64,000 nucleotides of DNA from Siphonodentalium dalli. Taxonomy: Eukaryota > Mollusca > Scaphopoda > Gadilida > Siphonodentaliidae. Where the stretch lies: positions 42,885,549 to 42,949,548 of the forward strand of contig CP136067.1 of the NCBI GenBank assembly GCA_032622095.1, given 5' to 3'. Of this stretch, positions 34,589 through 46,468 are shown piece after piece. Within the stretch, counting starts at the first letter, position 1; every line of letters starts with the position of its first letter. The notes under the pieces were generated by a model that saw only the letters and a program-made list of their open reading frames with translations, had not been told where the DNA came from and did no database searches. The position numbers and the translations under genes were made by a program.

Positions 34589-35339
34589 TCGGATCTAGTT
34601 ATGCGAAATTTGACCAGATTTGACCTTGAATTTACCGTTTTGAATGTCAATGTCAGGTCGGGGTTACGAGTTAAGCCGTCCAAAACACTGCGCGGACAAA
34701 AGTATCCCTGGCTATCGAATATCGTCGAAATCCGCCACTATTACCCGATTTGATCTTGAATCGACCATTTTGAAGATCAAGCATCACACTTTGACCCGTC
34801 CAAAACACTTCCCGGACAAACGTACACTTAGGTATCAAGTTTCGTCGAAATCCGTCCGGAAGTTTTCCCGGCCATAGCTAACAGACAAAAGTCACAAACT
34901 ATACATTAGGTTTTAGCTGGGTACCTGTCTGACGGGCATGTGGGTGAGACGAAATTTGTTGGCATCCCCATCTACACCAACACCCCCAAAAAATGGTGGA
35001 AATCGGCCCAGTGGATACCCAGATACAGTTCAATGTCATTTAAAATCTCAAGTTCACACCGCACGGGCATCCGGGTGTGACGAAATTGCTCAGCGCCTGA
35101 AACTACCCCCACATACCAAATTTGGTGAAAATCGGCTCAGCGGAGAACTTGAGTTCAAGGTCATTTGAAGGTCAAGGTCACGCCGCACGGGCAAACGGAT
35201 ATACCCATGTTAGTCCTCAGGTCAAACTACATACCCGTACCAAGTTTCGTCAAAATCGGTTAGCCGTTTCCGATTCCATCGCGAAACACACACACACATA
35301 CATACACACACACCCACACGCACAGACAACAAACTTTCC
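34589..35339. repeat. GTCA monomers and RTE-like tail (U2)
   Basis: Copy of 24790-25540; the (AC)n-rich tail is at 35284-35325. Confidence 0.75.
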
Positions 35340-37600
35340 TCAAATATATAATAGATTCTTTATGGAGGTCAAGTTTAAATTGATATCGTACTCCCATGTT
35401 TCTGTTCGTCAGATACAGACTCGAGTATGTAGGAGCCTCAATACCGGTATATTTCTAAAGGATAGCTATAAAAGGCCTCTGCATATTGACATTAGCGCGT
35501 ACATCGCAACACATATCTAGCAAAATGGCCCTTTAAGTGAGATGTCTTTCAACAGAGGTCAAGGTCATTTTATGGTCAAGGTCAAGGTCATATAAGCCCC
35601 CCACATCAACTTGACAACAAATTTGGTTGAGGCTTAATTCCAACTTCACCAACGAAGGCGACCCATGTTATGATGGACATATCATTTGACTTCCTCGCTG
35701 CCACCACTGCTCACAAATGATTTCAAATAATAAGCCGCGTTCCGATGTTGAGTGTGAATACCTGGCAGCCAGCCAATACTATTCGCGCGACATACAACCG
35801 TGAAAAAATCCCCCTTGTTAGGGTAGATTGGTTCAATCATTTATCTCGAAGGAATTGATAAGCCGCTGATATGTCTGTGAGGCCAAATCGTTGCGAGACG
35901 GGAACTTATTGAATGTGTTGTCCGCCTATTAGGGGGATTTTTCGCTGAGCAATTTGTCCGGAGGAAAATTACACGCAGCTAAGGCGGGATCGTTATTACA
36001 AAACACCATAAGTAAACATCGGCGCAACACACGATGTCGTGCTATACATTGTTGGAAAGGGTACATCCTTGGCTATTCAACTGTGGTAATTTGATTCTGA
36101 AGCAGGCACGTTTGCTTGTGCTATTTTCGCATATATCTTTTGCGAAAACGGTTATAAATGCAACCAAGTCTAGTATACTGATGTGAAATCAGTGTTTCCT
36201 GCGGAGACCAATTTTTTCTGGATTCTAGCCCACGACACCAAATGACGCAAATGACGTCATGGACCATGTCATGACGTCTTCGCTGATTTTATTCAGCTAA
36301 CCAACGAAATTGGTCAAACGAAACTAATCTATAGGCCAAAATCACGTAGGAATTGTTCAGAAAAACTAAAGTTGTTAATTTTATAACCATCCCGTTGGTC
36401 CACTTCCGATTCTGTGTCACCGTTTCTTTTTGGGATATTATTGTTCCCATGATTCTATGCGAAAGCGAAGCGGAAGTCACGTGATTTTTAACCCATTTTT
36501 CTTGTCCGGATTTTCATCGCGTCGAAATGCTGTTTCATGGTATTGTAAAAATTAATGACGTCATTCACGCCTAAACTTGAAAAGCAACAACGCGCCTGTG
36601 GCGCGTTGTAGTTGCTATAATTACAACCTGTTTGGTGACGTGCAAATAGAATCTACCATATTTGGAAAATTCGGTCTGATTTAGGGAGCGCAGCAAATGG
36701 AAATAAATTTCTTAAACTGGTCTGCTTCGCGCGGGGGGGGGGGGGGGGGGGGGGTCAATGGGCAATTTCTAGCTAAACAACGCCCGGATCAACTCACCAG
36801 TAATGTTTTTACTGTTATAATGCAGGAGCGTGGCGACAGGTGATGGGGATGCATCGAATTCAACAGTTGGAAATTACTTTCCCGAAACAATTCACATCAG
36901 TTGGAATTATTAGACTAAAGTTACGTTTAAATTGTTCTGGTAGCTTTATTTTCCAACCAGTAGTTAGTGTGAATTTTGTTGTTTTTAAGCCAAAAGTCGC
37001 ATATTTACTTACTTTATGTTAAATATTTGGAATGATATATGCCTACCAGTACGAACTTTCCACCTTTAGGGGGTGTCAAGTTAGAAAGTTATAAAAGTGG
37101 GATGCCATTTGAAAAATACGGGGGAGGGGTGCATAAACAATCTTTGACTTAGTACACTTTTGTGTTTCATATTCAGTAAACAGAGAGAAATTAGTTTTCG
37201 TGTTCGTGGGTTTTTTTTGTATCGCACAAAAGTTTGGTCTATTGCGGGGGGGGGGGGGCGGAAACAAACTGCAGACACAGGGTGGAATAAACTGTTTTCT
37301 TCGGCTTGGGTACCCCCCCCCCCAAAAAACAGCAAAAACTGCAGTTTTTTTCCACTGACCATTTGCCCCCCCCCCCCCCCCCAGAAAAATCAATTCTACC
37401 CCAGCCGGACAACAACTCGGTTTGACCGGAAACCGAAAAAAGCACCGGAGCATACAATTCACGAGAAGGTGCTTGGTAACTTAGTTTAGATTATTATGAC
37501 TAAAATGGTACCAGTAGAACGCAGATTTGTACCTCGTGATGTCATGACATGTACAAAAATGTATATTGGTGATCGCAACGCTTTGTATGCACTTTAAAAA

Positions 37601-37777
37601 ATGACAACTAGTCATTACCTCGACTTTGAAAAAGATGCAAATGAGATGAGTGAGATACCAGCATATAACTGTTTTCTGATACCATTGGAGGAGAAATTGT
37701 TTAATACATGGGATAGTTCTGCAGTAAAAATTTGCCAGATAAGCGATCGCAGGGTAGAATCTGCATTCGACTGGTAG
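37601..37777 (+). other. 58-codon ORF of unknown origin (U3)
   Basis: Same ORF as at 27806. Confidence 0.35.
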
Positions 37778-38650
37778 ACACTGACATAGTCGGCATTATT
37801 AAGAGGGTTAATGGGGTCAATATCACATGTAAACCAAGACAGTGTTTATCCAAAATTGTTTTAGGTGGATTGTACTACTCATGTATATATGATTTTGATA
37901 TTAAGGTTAATCCATATTCTATAAAATGAGAGAAAATTGAAGTTGTGAGTCTGAAAATACATATTTGGAAAAAAATTACATGCAAATTTTTTCCGACAAC
38001 CCCCCCCCCCCCCTCCCCCTAAATGAATAAGGAAAAAATTTACGTGTAAATTTTTGACGCATATGTACCCCACCCCCCACCCCCCGGTACGTTGTGTCCC
38101 GCAGTTTTTTTTCGCCCCCCCCCCTCCTGGTGGTACCGGGCGTGTGGTGCTTTAGGGTCTATCACCTCAATCAACGCCGTGTCGTATAGTAAAATAATAC
38201 ACTGTTGGTCAATGTCATGCCTGAAACAAGATTATTCAGAAATTTCAGACTGTAACAGAGACTGATATAAATGTAGTTCCGATAGTTCAAATTTTATAGT
38301 CAACATTTGGCGTAAACTATGTGGATATCAAGAGTACAATATTGACCTATATATTCAACCAATTTGCTGATGCAATGGTTATGATGACCTGTTAAATAAG
38401 GCGTTGACCAATAATCCATCTATGCATAATCATAGAGTTAGAACAAAATGTTTCAAAAATAGAATTATATCTCTCTACTACAAGTATATACGCTTCATGC
38501 ACATTTCGAACGTTCTTCGCGAGATTTCTGATTCAAAAACAGCCATAAAAACTGTCACGAGAATGTGGTGAGAAACTTTTACAAAAATCGTTATTATTCG
38601 ATAGAAGCTTCTCCGGTCAGGATTCCTCGATTCATATTCATTCTTTTATG

Positions 38651-39041
38651 CCCTTTACCCAACAGAAGGGCCCTGTGCCAATGCATTCTCTTATATATGC
38701 GAGTCGACCATAGGTCGCCTCGCATATATAAGAGAATGCATTGGCTTAACACATTAAAAATTATAAAATTGTTAAAGAATGTAAGAAAAAATGGTAAAAA
38801 GTGTTAAAAAAGATTTTTTTTAGGCCAATGCATTCTCTTATATATGCGAGGCGACCTATGGTCGACTCGCATATATAAGAGAATGCATTGGCACAGGGCA
38901 TAACTGTAACTATCACAATGTGGTCAAAGAGCCGGTTCCAATGATACCCATATTTGTATGGTTCTATTGAGACAGACCGAAGATATTTTAGGCTGTTGAA
39001 GCTTTATTTGGCCGGGTTTGGCCGGTTTGTTGGGTAAAGGG
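38651..39041. mobile_element. piggyBac-type MITE (U3)
   Basis: Same 391-bp element; left flank TTTTATG, right flank TTAA, as in U2. Confidence 0.85.
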
Positions 39042-39792
39042 TTAATGCCCATGATGCCCATTGCCCGGGAATCTATGAGGCCCCCACCCCACCCCCATGG
39101 AAATACGGAATACCACTCAACACAGAGGGTGGAATACGGAATACCAGTTAACAGCCATATGGAATACATAAACATATATGAAAACTTCATTTTTTGGAAG
39201 GTCGGCGTACGAATACCGGTATTTTTTAAATACCGAATACCTCCTAACAGAGGGGCCGGAATACGGCGTACCTCATAACAGGGCATGGAATACGGCGTAC
39301 GAAAAGGGGGTGGGGGCATCATCTATTTAAACTGAATTGCTATACACACAATCATCTCTAACTGCATCACCCCTATAGCAGCGGATATCCTTATTAGTCA
39401 ACCATGTCTTTAATAAATGGATTCTCTCATCAGTTATAAACATATAAATTACAATGATCTTTTCGTCATATGATAGGGTGCAGGTGACATACAGGTGACA
39501 TTCAATAACCGCAACAGAAGAATTACCAAGAATCTCTCAGTTTTTATAAAAAAAAAAGGTCATTGATATATTTCGGAACTCTTGAGGCTACATTTTCGGA
39601 CAAACAAGTACCCCCCCCCCTTCAAAATATACCGATATAATATACTTGTTTCTTACACATGTACCAAAACTTTATAAAGAAGGACCCCAACACCAATATA
39701 ATAGTTTATGGCTGTGGATGCGCTTATTTGATAAGCGCCACAACTTGCCCACAAGTACTACAATCCGATTCCCCTTGAGGCTGAATCACTTA

Positions 39793-41042
39793 GGGTGGAT
39801 ACACACATGCATGTAATGTCTGTATGTAAAATTTTACATGGCCACACCAATAATTGACAAAATTAATCACCTGCGCGCGAGAGGTCAATTTCACCAGTGA
39901 GTAGTTATAAGCCATTATCAAACAAACTGCCATCAAGAAATTTCAGGCCAGTCATAAACATGTCTTCTTTCATGGATGCCGAAATGAGTAATTCTTGTCT
40001 GATATATGTTGCTGTTTTTCACGAGTTATAATTCATTTCGAAAAGTGGATTAGAGCCGGTCGATTTTATACTTGATTTGTTTCTGTCATTTCTTGGAAAC
40101 AGGGTCATCCAAAAAAAAAAAAAAATATGCAGAATTCTTTTATAGGATGATACCGGCTTGTTGAGATTTCTCTGATAATTTGAGAGCGAGCTCATGTGAT
40201 AACATTAATTCATTTGGGATTGCAAATATTCATTATAGCGCCAAAAAATAATGCAGGTACAGCGTTGAAATTAAAAAGAGTGACACTGGTGGGGCTGGTT
40301 CTCTAAAGCTTCCAATAACTAAGAGAGTTAATTGAATGTATCAGCCGGAATTATCTGGGCAAGAATTACAATATAATGTTTTACTTAAATATTCCATAGT
40401 TGTAAATTTTGCGCATACATGTATAACTGTATAACACAAGAGAGGAAAGGTGACGTATTTGGGAACTCGTAGCTAGGCAACCCTTTCGCCGAATGAAGAC
40501 AAACAGCAACACCATGCATTCAAATTTAAAGCTGTATAATATGTTCATAATTATATGAATAGCATAAATTGCTGCATATTAGATTAATCACTCGTAGAAA
40601 ACAGACACGACAGACATGACTACGATATTTATAAAGCAGGGTGTCAGGACTCAGGGTGCAGCGTGCACACCCCCGTCGAGGAAATATGCAATGGTGAATT
40701 CGGTAGCTTCTGGGATAATATAGCTCCCCGTGCATGTTGGGGGTCATATCCCCCTGCGTTTGGGGAAGAGGCCACCACTGGTATTAACATCAATAGAATA
40801 CTGACAATTATTTAAACAGAACGTCGACCATTTCAGTTATCGCGCGAATAATTAGTTTAAGCGGCCTGACGACTTCGTCCCAGTCAACGGCTCTTCAGCG
40901 GTTCAGAGTTTAACTCACTGTGGTCAAACACAGTCGCAATGATTGGGTTGTCAGCGGACACATATTACACGGTGTGTATGATCCATGTAAAACTCCAAAT
41001 ACACGATATTTACAGAGATTACATGCATGTGTGTATCCACCC
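39793..41042. mobile_element. PIF/Harbinger-type element in U3 (1250 bp)
   Basis: Termini GGGTGGATACACACATGCAT and its complement ATGCATGTGTGTATCCACCC are flanked by TTA on both sides (39790-39792, 41043-41045). U1 and U2 have a single TTA at this site (GAATAACTTAAACC), so the insertion is defined to the base. A 3-bp TTA/TAA duplication is the PIF/Harbinger signature (family knowledge). Inside, MSSFMDAEMSNSCLIYV (from about 39960) resembles the start of a Harbinger transposase; the rest of the transposase is missing. A related 806-bp copy is at 52529-53334. Confidence 0.85.
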
Positions 41043-41482
41043 TTAAACCATTCAAAATCCATATCCATTGACCGAACACGTAACCATTACGCCGAAATTA
41101 ATAACAATAACCCTATACATTGTATATCTATCAGATAAGATATAAATATAATTATATACAGATCAAGACACTATTGTATACACAACTATATTATATCTAA
41201 ATGTGCATTCATGCAAAACAAAACTATATTTGCATCGATATTTACAATAACTATGTTTCTGTTATATCTATTTTGATGATCAGAATACTAATAAATTGAT
41301 TGATTGATTGATTGACGAACAGATATAATACAAATACCACGGATTTTTATTCAGTGGTATGAACTGTTCAGATAATAAGTTCATGGTCGTTTGTTTTACT
41401 TATTATGTGAACATTTTTCTGAGGGAACTACTCGCCAATGAGTATTTGGTATCAAACCTGCAATTAGTGTGTCTGTCATTTT

Positions 41483-41573
41483 CAGAATGAGGTCCCCAGA
41501 GGGTGAATTTATTGAAGCTATCCCGCACAGCGGGCAAGTATAAAAAAATTCACCATCTGGGGACCTCATTCTT
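41483..41573. repeat. Short hairpin element GAGGTCCCC, intact copy (U3)
   Basis: CAGAATGAGGTCCCCAGAGG is paired with CATCTGGGGACCTCATTCTT, with an inner stem CCGC-ACA-GCGG in the loop. U4 has it at 50939-51027. U1 and U2 lack the 39 bp holding the left arm (41476-41514 in U3). Confidence 0.75.
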
Positions 41574-42159
41574 CTTATCTTCTGGGAAGTATCTATATTC
41601 TCAAATTAACATTGTTTTAGTTACTTTTCCCCTTCTGTTAAGTTTCTATATCCCCTATTTTGCAGAAGATAAATGCATAATCGAGGTGACTGATGGGTGA
41701 CTATAACCAACTTCAACTGGGGAACTTCAATCTGATCCTAGGTCTTCCATAGCAGTTGAGGCATATAAGCAGAACGAGGTTCCTATAGAGGGTAAATTTT
41801 GTGACGCTAGCTCGCCGTGCGGTATAGCGTAACTAAATTCACCGTATGGGGACCTCAGTCTGCAAATGAGTGACACACTATTTGCAGGTTTGTTTAGTAT
41901 AGAAAGAGTCAAAGACGGCGTATCTCTTCCGCAAACTTTAGGTATTGATTCGGAGATACAATATTATAATTTGGAATCAGAAATTCAACAGGATCTTCTG
42001 TCAACAGAAACTTTTTTTTGTGTTATTTCTACGGGCTCGGACAGGAAATGTTACTTCATTTTAGAATATTATAACATTTTGATTGACGCCTGATATGCTG
42101 ACAACACTTGTATTCTCGTTTTGATTATATAAATTTCCCTTTTCTTATAGCAAGCAGTG

Positions 42160-42680
42160 ATTAAAGGTTTAAAATGTTTTGGGAGGTTTGCATTTGATCG
42201 CGATGATTAGTGCTAAATGTCTGCTTGTGCATGTGATATCTTGGTTCGATATCCAGGGAAAGCGATTAGGTCAGTTGATCGGGGTTAAATTTGGTTTTGT
42301 ACACGTAATACTTTATAATCAAGTAAAGTAAAAGGTATTCAGTTTCGTGTCTGCGAATGTGTTCCAAGAAGGATATTTTTCTTTGCCAGACCGCGATGTT
42401 TAAATTGGTGTGTGGCTACCATAAAGGAACGTATAGTGGGGCAATTGTAGAAAATATGAGATATCGTTTCTTCATGGATATTGCATCTTTGACATAAATT
42501 ATTCCGTCTGATCTTAGTTTCATATTTAAAAAAAATATTTGTTCCTAGATTTCTAGTCATATTCTGCACCGAAACCAGCGGTATTTTGTATCCAATAAAT
42601 GGACGAAGGGCCCAGAGAAGGTCTGTTTCCATGGAATATCTGTATTTAATTTGTTTTCCTATTTATTCTGCGCGGATGAT
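42160..42680 (-). pseudogene. L1/Tx1-like LINE ORF2 3' fragment (U3), longest open copy
   Basis: Here the frame is open for 97 codons (42339-42632) from METDLLWALRPFIGYKIP through NIFFKYETKIR and CQRCNIHEETISHIFYNCP. The base that makes a stop in U1/U2 still encodes Lys, so U3 keeps the older state. The frameshift before the YLLLYLIIKYYVYK tail remains, so it is still dead. Confidence 0.75.
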
Positions 42681-43848
42681 GCTCGAACAACAAGAACAAG
42701 AACAAGAAAAACAACAACAACAACATTTCTTCAAAAGACGCTTTTGTTATCAGAATCGATTAATTACCAAAAAATAATGTTAACCACTGTCAACTATGGT
42801 ATAAAATTTTGCAAAACGTATATATCAACATTTTGTTCAACGCAATTTGATATCGAGAGTATGTCTGTCGGTTCGTCAAATATTTACTAGGCCGCCAAAT
42901 ATTCCAGGTTCTGAATCAAATATTCCCCCCGAAGCCAAATAAATACTAATTTGGAGCGTTAATTCGGAGTATGTATCTTTAACTGTTGATAATAAAGTAT
43001 CATAGGAAAATATTCCCCCCATTTTTATTCCGTAACAAGATTGATATTCTCTGGGATTGTTGGTCGTTCTACTATTTTGACTTCCTGGTCACTGTTATAG
43101 TCAAGTTTAATTATTTGTATGTTGGCTTACAAAGTTAATGTAAATGTTGTTATGCCAACGCATTCTCTTATATATGCGAGGCTCCATGTGATACTTGCAT
43201 ATATAAGAGAATGAATGAATGAATGCTTTATTCTCAGCCATTTTTACATGGGTTTTGTCACAGGGTTTTCGAAAAAAGAACATTGAGGAAGCTTCAGTCA
43301 CGGAAGGGTTAATAATTTATTTACTAAATACTAATAATAGACTAGCAGTTCACTTAGAAACTGTTCAGATAATAAATACAACAAACTTAATTATTATCTG
43401 AACATTTCTCACAATGGAATCCTTCTGAATTTTTTATTTTATTTTCGCCTGTCTGTCGTCTCATGACTTTACTTACACCCTGAACATCACCCCAGATGAG
43501 TAACCAACCTATAACTTTATATATTGGGGGGGGGGGGGTAATCCATTTACCATATATTTAATAGTTAATTAATTTAGCTATGTACATCGCACTTTGTTTC
43601 TTGTTGTGTACTAATAATGACGTAATTTAGCAAGCTTGCAGGGTTCAGTCCCCTGCTAGGCAGGACCTACCGCTGTCAGCACACGCACACGATGTGCAGA
43701 AATCACACATTTATTTATTTGAGACATTTGTACGGCATGTTACAAATCATTCTGCATTATTCTGAGAAACTGAATTGTCCATATTCATTTGAAATTTTCT
43801 AGATCAAGCCAGAATGAATAGCAACTGACAAAACACTTCAATAAAAAA

Positions 43849-43998
43849 ATGCAAGATTTAATTCAGAAAATACACATGCCGGCAGCGGTCAGACATAGAG
43901 TAGCGAATGAACTGAACTCTGTTATGCAGCTTGGTAATTTAGATCTCCAATCCAGATTTTGGCGTGCTGCACAAGGCAGTCAAAAATGTGAGCTATAA
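43849..43998 (+). other. 49-codon conserved ORF (U3)
   Basis: Identical to 22966-23115. Confidence 0.4.
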
Positions 43999-44182
43999 GG
44001 GACGTAACTCAAATAGTACGGATGACTATCATTTCCGCCAAGCTGACCGACCAAGCCAGAATCCATCAAGCCATATAAAAGTTCCATTGCAAATTATACT
44101 TGACCTTTTAAGTTCCACAATGGCATTCCGATCTTATAGCACGTGTGATATATAGGTTATCAGTACACGGGTACTGGTCTCT

Positions 44183-44595
44183 GTGTCTATATTTAGCATG
44201 GGGGTTTCCAGCAAAAATGGCGAAACCCGATCGCTCCAAAGTAAAATTTTCTATGTGCTTTGAGAACAATTCCCGCACTAAAACATAATGACAGAATGGT
44301 AAATCAGAGCGGTAGTTTTGTTGACGATTTTCGCAAGCAACTCGTCAAAATTGCAGCAAATTAGAAGTACATGTGCGTTTAGACTTTTGTGTTGCTAAAA
44401 TAATCGGAGAACCGAATCACACCGTTTCGAAATATAGTTCTTCGGTTTTAGTGGGATTTTCCAAAGTTAAGGTTCAAAATTGGCACAAATTTTGTTCGAT
44501 ATTTTGTGTGCTTAACAAGGGTAGCATGCTGGTCTGTTCGCTTATTATATATCTTAATATCGCGGAAGTCCACCAAATGTGGATAAAATGTCGCC
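44183..44595. repeat. Internal fragment of the Mutator-like MITE (U3)
   Basis: Copy of 23300-23712, followed by a G13 run. Confidence 0.75.
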
Positions 44596-44715
44596 GGTAA
44601 CAGCGGTCTTAGCGATTCACGAAGGGGGGGGGGGGGTAAACCCTGCATGGAGTTTGCTGTAACATAAGAATTATTTGCTAATCTGCATCTGTAATGTTTT
44701 TGTCCAATGCTGGCT

Positions 44716-45156
44716 TTAAGGGCACTGAGATGAGGTGTGTGATGTTTTTTCAGAAGGCTGCGACTGGTGGAACTCTCCTGGAGTAGCGATCCTAGTTTTG
44801 CGGAGTGCCCTTACAAATTCCTCCGAATCGCTGGCGCACACACCAGAATCCTCAAGTTGGTTCCAGTCAATTGTCGTTTTTGCGAAAAAGGAGTGCTTGT
44901 ACTGGTCGCAGCTAGTATGCCTGAGTTGGAACGGCCTTTTATTATTACAAAACTCCTTTTCGACTATGTTGGTGGAGATGTAGTCCGAGAATTGTTTGTA
45001 GTTATCTTTCTGTTTTCCCGTTTTTTGTGTTAGGGAGTCATGCACATCTAGAGCTGGCACCGTCCCCTTCACTTTCTTGTTGAACTGGGTCAGTCTTATT
45101 TCCTAGCGTCTTTCTTGGAGTGATGTTAATTCAAGTTTATCAAGCATGTTGAATAC
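44716..45156 (-). pseudogene. LINE reverse-transcriptase C-terminal tail (U3)
   Basis: As 23860-24228 but with the 46 bp missing in U1/U2, so the protein ends RKTRIATPGEFHQSQPSEKT and a few residues more at a normal stop. The internal stop after LQERR is present. Confidence 0.75.
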
Positions 45157-45717
45157 TATACTACAAATAGTCAGTTGGTCAGAAAATGCGACCACAATGC
45201 GACCAGCGATACGCTAAGTGTATGTTCCCACCTGTCGCGGCGACGTCCTCGTGATGACCAATTTCACCTGGCCGACGCATCGCCTATAGCAGTAACAGTT
45301 GTTCTCATAACACATGTCAGAGAAGCTAATCAACGAAGTCTGGCAATATCGTGAAAGAATATTGAACTTATTCTGATAGTTTTTCAGCAACCTATATTTT
45401 ACCACTTTCGGTTAAATATTCGGATTCAAATTGCAATCAGTTGGAAATACCCTAGCCATGTGAGGAAACATGTTGGAAATTCCAATATTCCGGATGTTCG
45501 AGGTGCCGGTTTGTGAGGTATCAACCCATGATGAAGCCGGTGCAAACGAACTTACATGGACTTGGGGATTTGGTTCTGGTCTAAGGGGCGCAGTTGGAAA
45601 TCAAATATGGACCCTCTCCCCTCAACATATGTCGCCTAGCTACGCCCCTCGTTGAAGAACATATATATAATATGATCGTACGTGACACGTAACGGGGCAA
45701 CCACACGCGGTGCTTCG

Positions 45718-46468
45718 TCGGATCTAGTTATGCGAAATTTGACCAGATTTGACCTTGAATTTACCGTTTTGAATGTCAATGTCAGGTCGGGGTTACGAGT
45801 TAAGCCGTCCAAAACACTGCGCGGACAAAAGTATCCCTGGCTATCGAATATCGTCGAAATCCGCCACTATTACCCGATTTGATCTTGAATCGACCATTTT
45901 GAAGATCAAGCATCACACTTTGACCCGTCCAAAACACTTCCCGGACAAACGTACACTTAGGTATCAAGTTTCGTCGAAATCCGTCCGGAAGTTTTCCCGG
46001 CCATAGCTAACAGACAAAAGTCACAAACTATACATTAGGTTTTAGCTGGGTACCTGTCTGACGGGCATGTGGGTGAGACGAAATTTGTTGGCATCCCCAT
46101 CTACACCAACACCCCCAAAAAATGGTGGAAATCGGCCCAGTGGATACCCAGATACAGTTCAATGTCATTTAAAATCTCAAGTTCACACCGCACGGGCATC
46201 CGGGTGTGACGAAATTGCTCAGCGCCTGAAACTACCCCCACATACCAAATTTGGTGAAAATCGGCTCAGCGGAGAACTTGAGTTCAAGGTCATTTGAAGG
46301 TCAAGGTCACGCCGCACGGGCAAACGGATATACCCATGTTAGTCCTCAGGTCAAACTACATACCCGTACCAAGTTTCGTCAAAATCGGTTAGCCGTTTCC
46401 GATTCCATCGCGGAACACACACACACATACATACACACACACCCACACGCACAGACAACAAACTTTCC
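45718..46468. repeat. GTCA monomers and RTE-like tail (U3)
   Basis: Copy of 24790-25540; the (AC)n-rich tail is at 46413-46454. Confidence 0.75.

Larger units (their letters stand above)
27714..37508 (+). repeat. Array unit U2 (9795 bp)
   Basis: Second full unit. Its first 1.5 kb group with U3 (AACGCCGTGTCGTATAG, TTTTTTTTCG before the C-run), while from about 29500 it groups with U1, including the shared 46-bp and 39-bp deletions. There are no net indels against U1 over about 6.6 kb. Confidence 0.95.
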
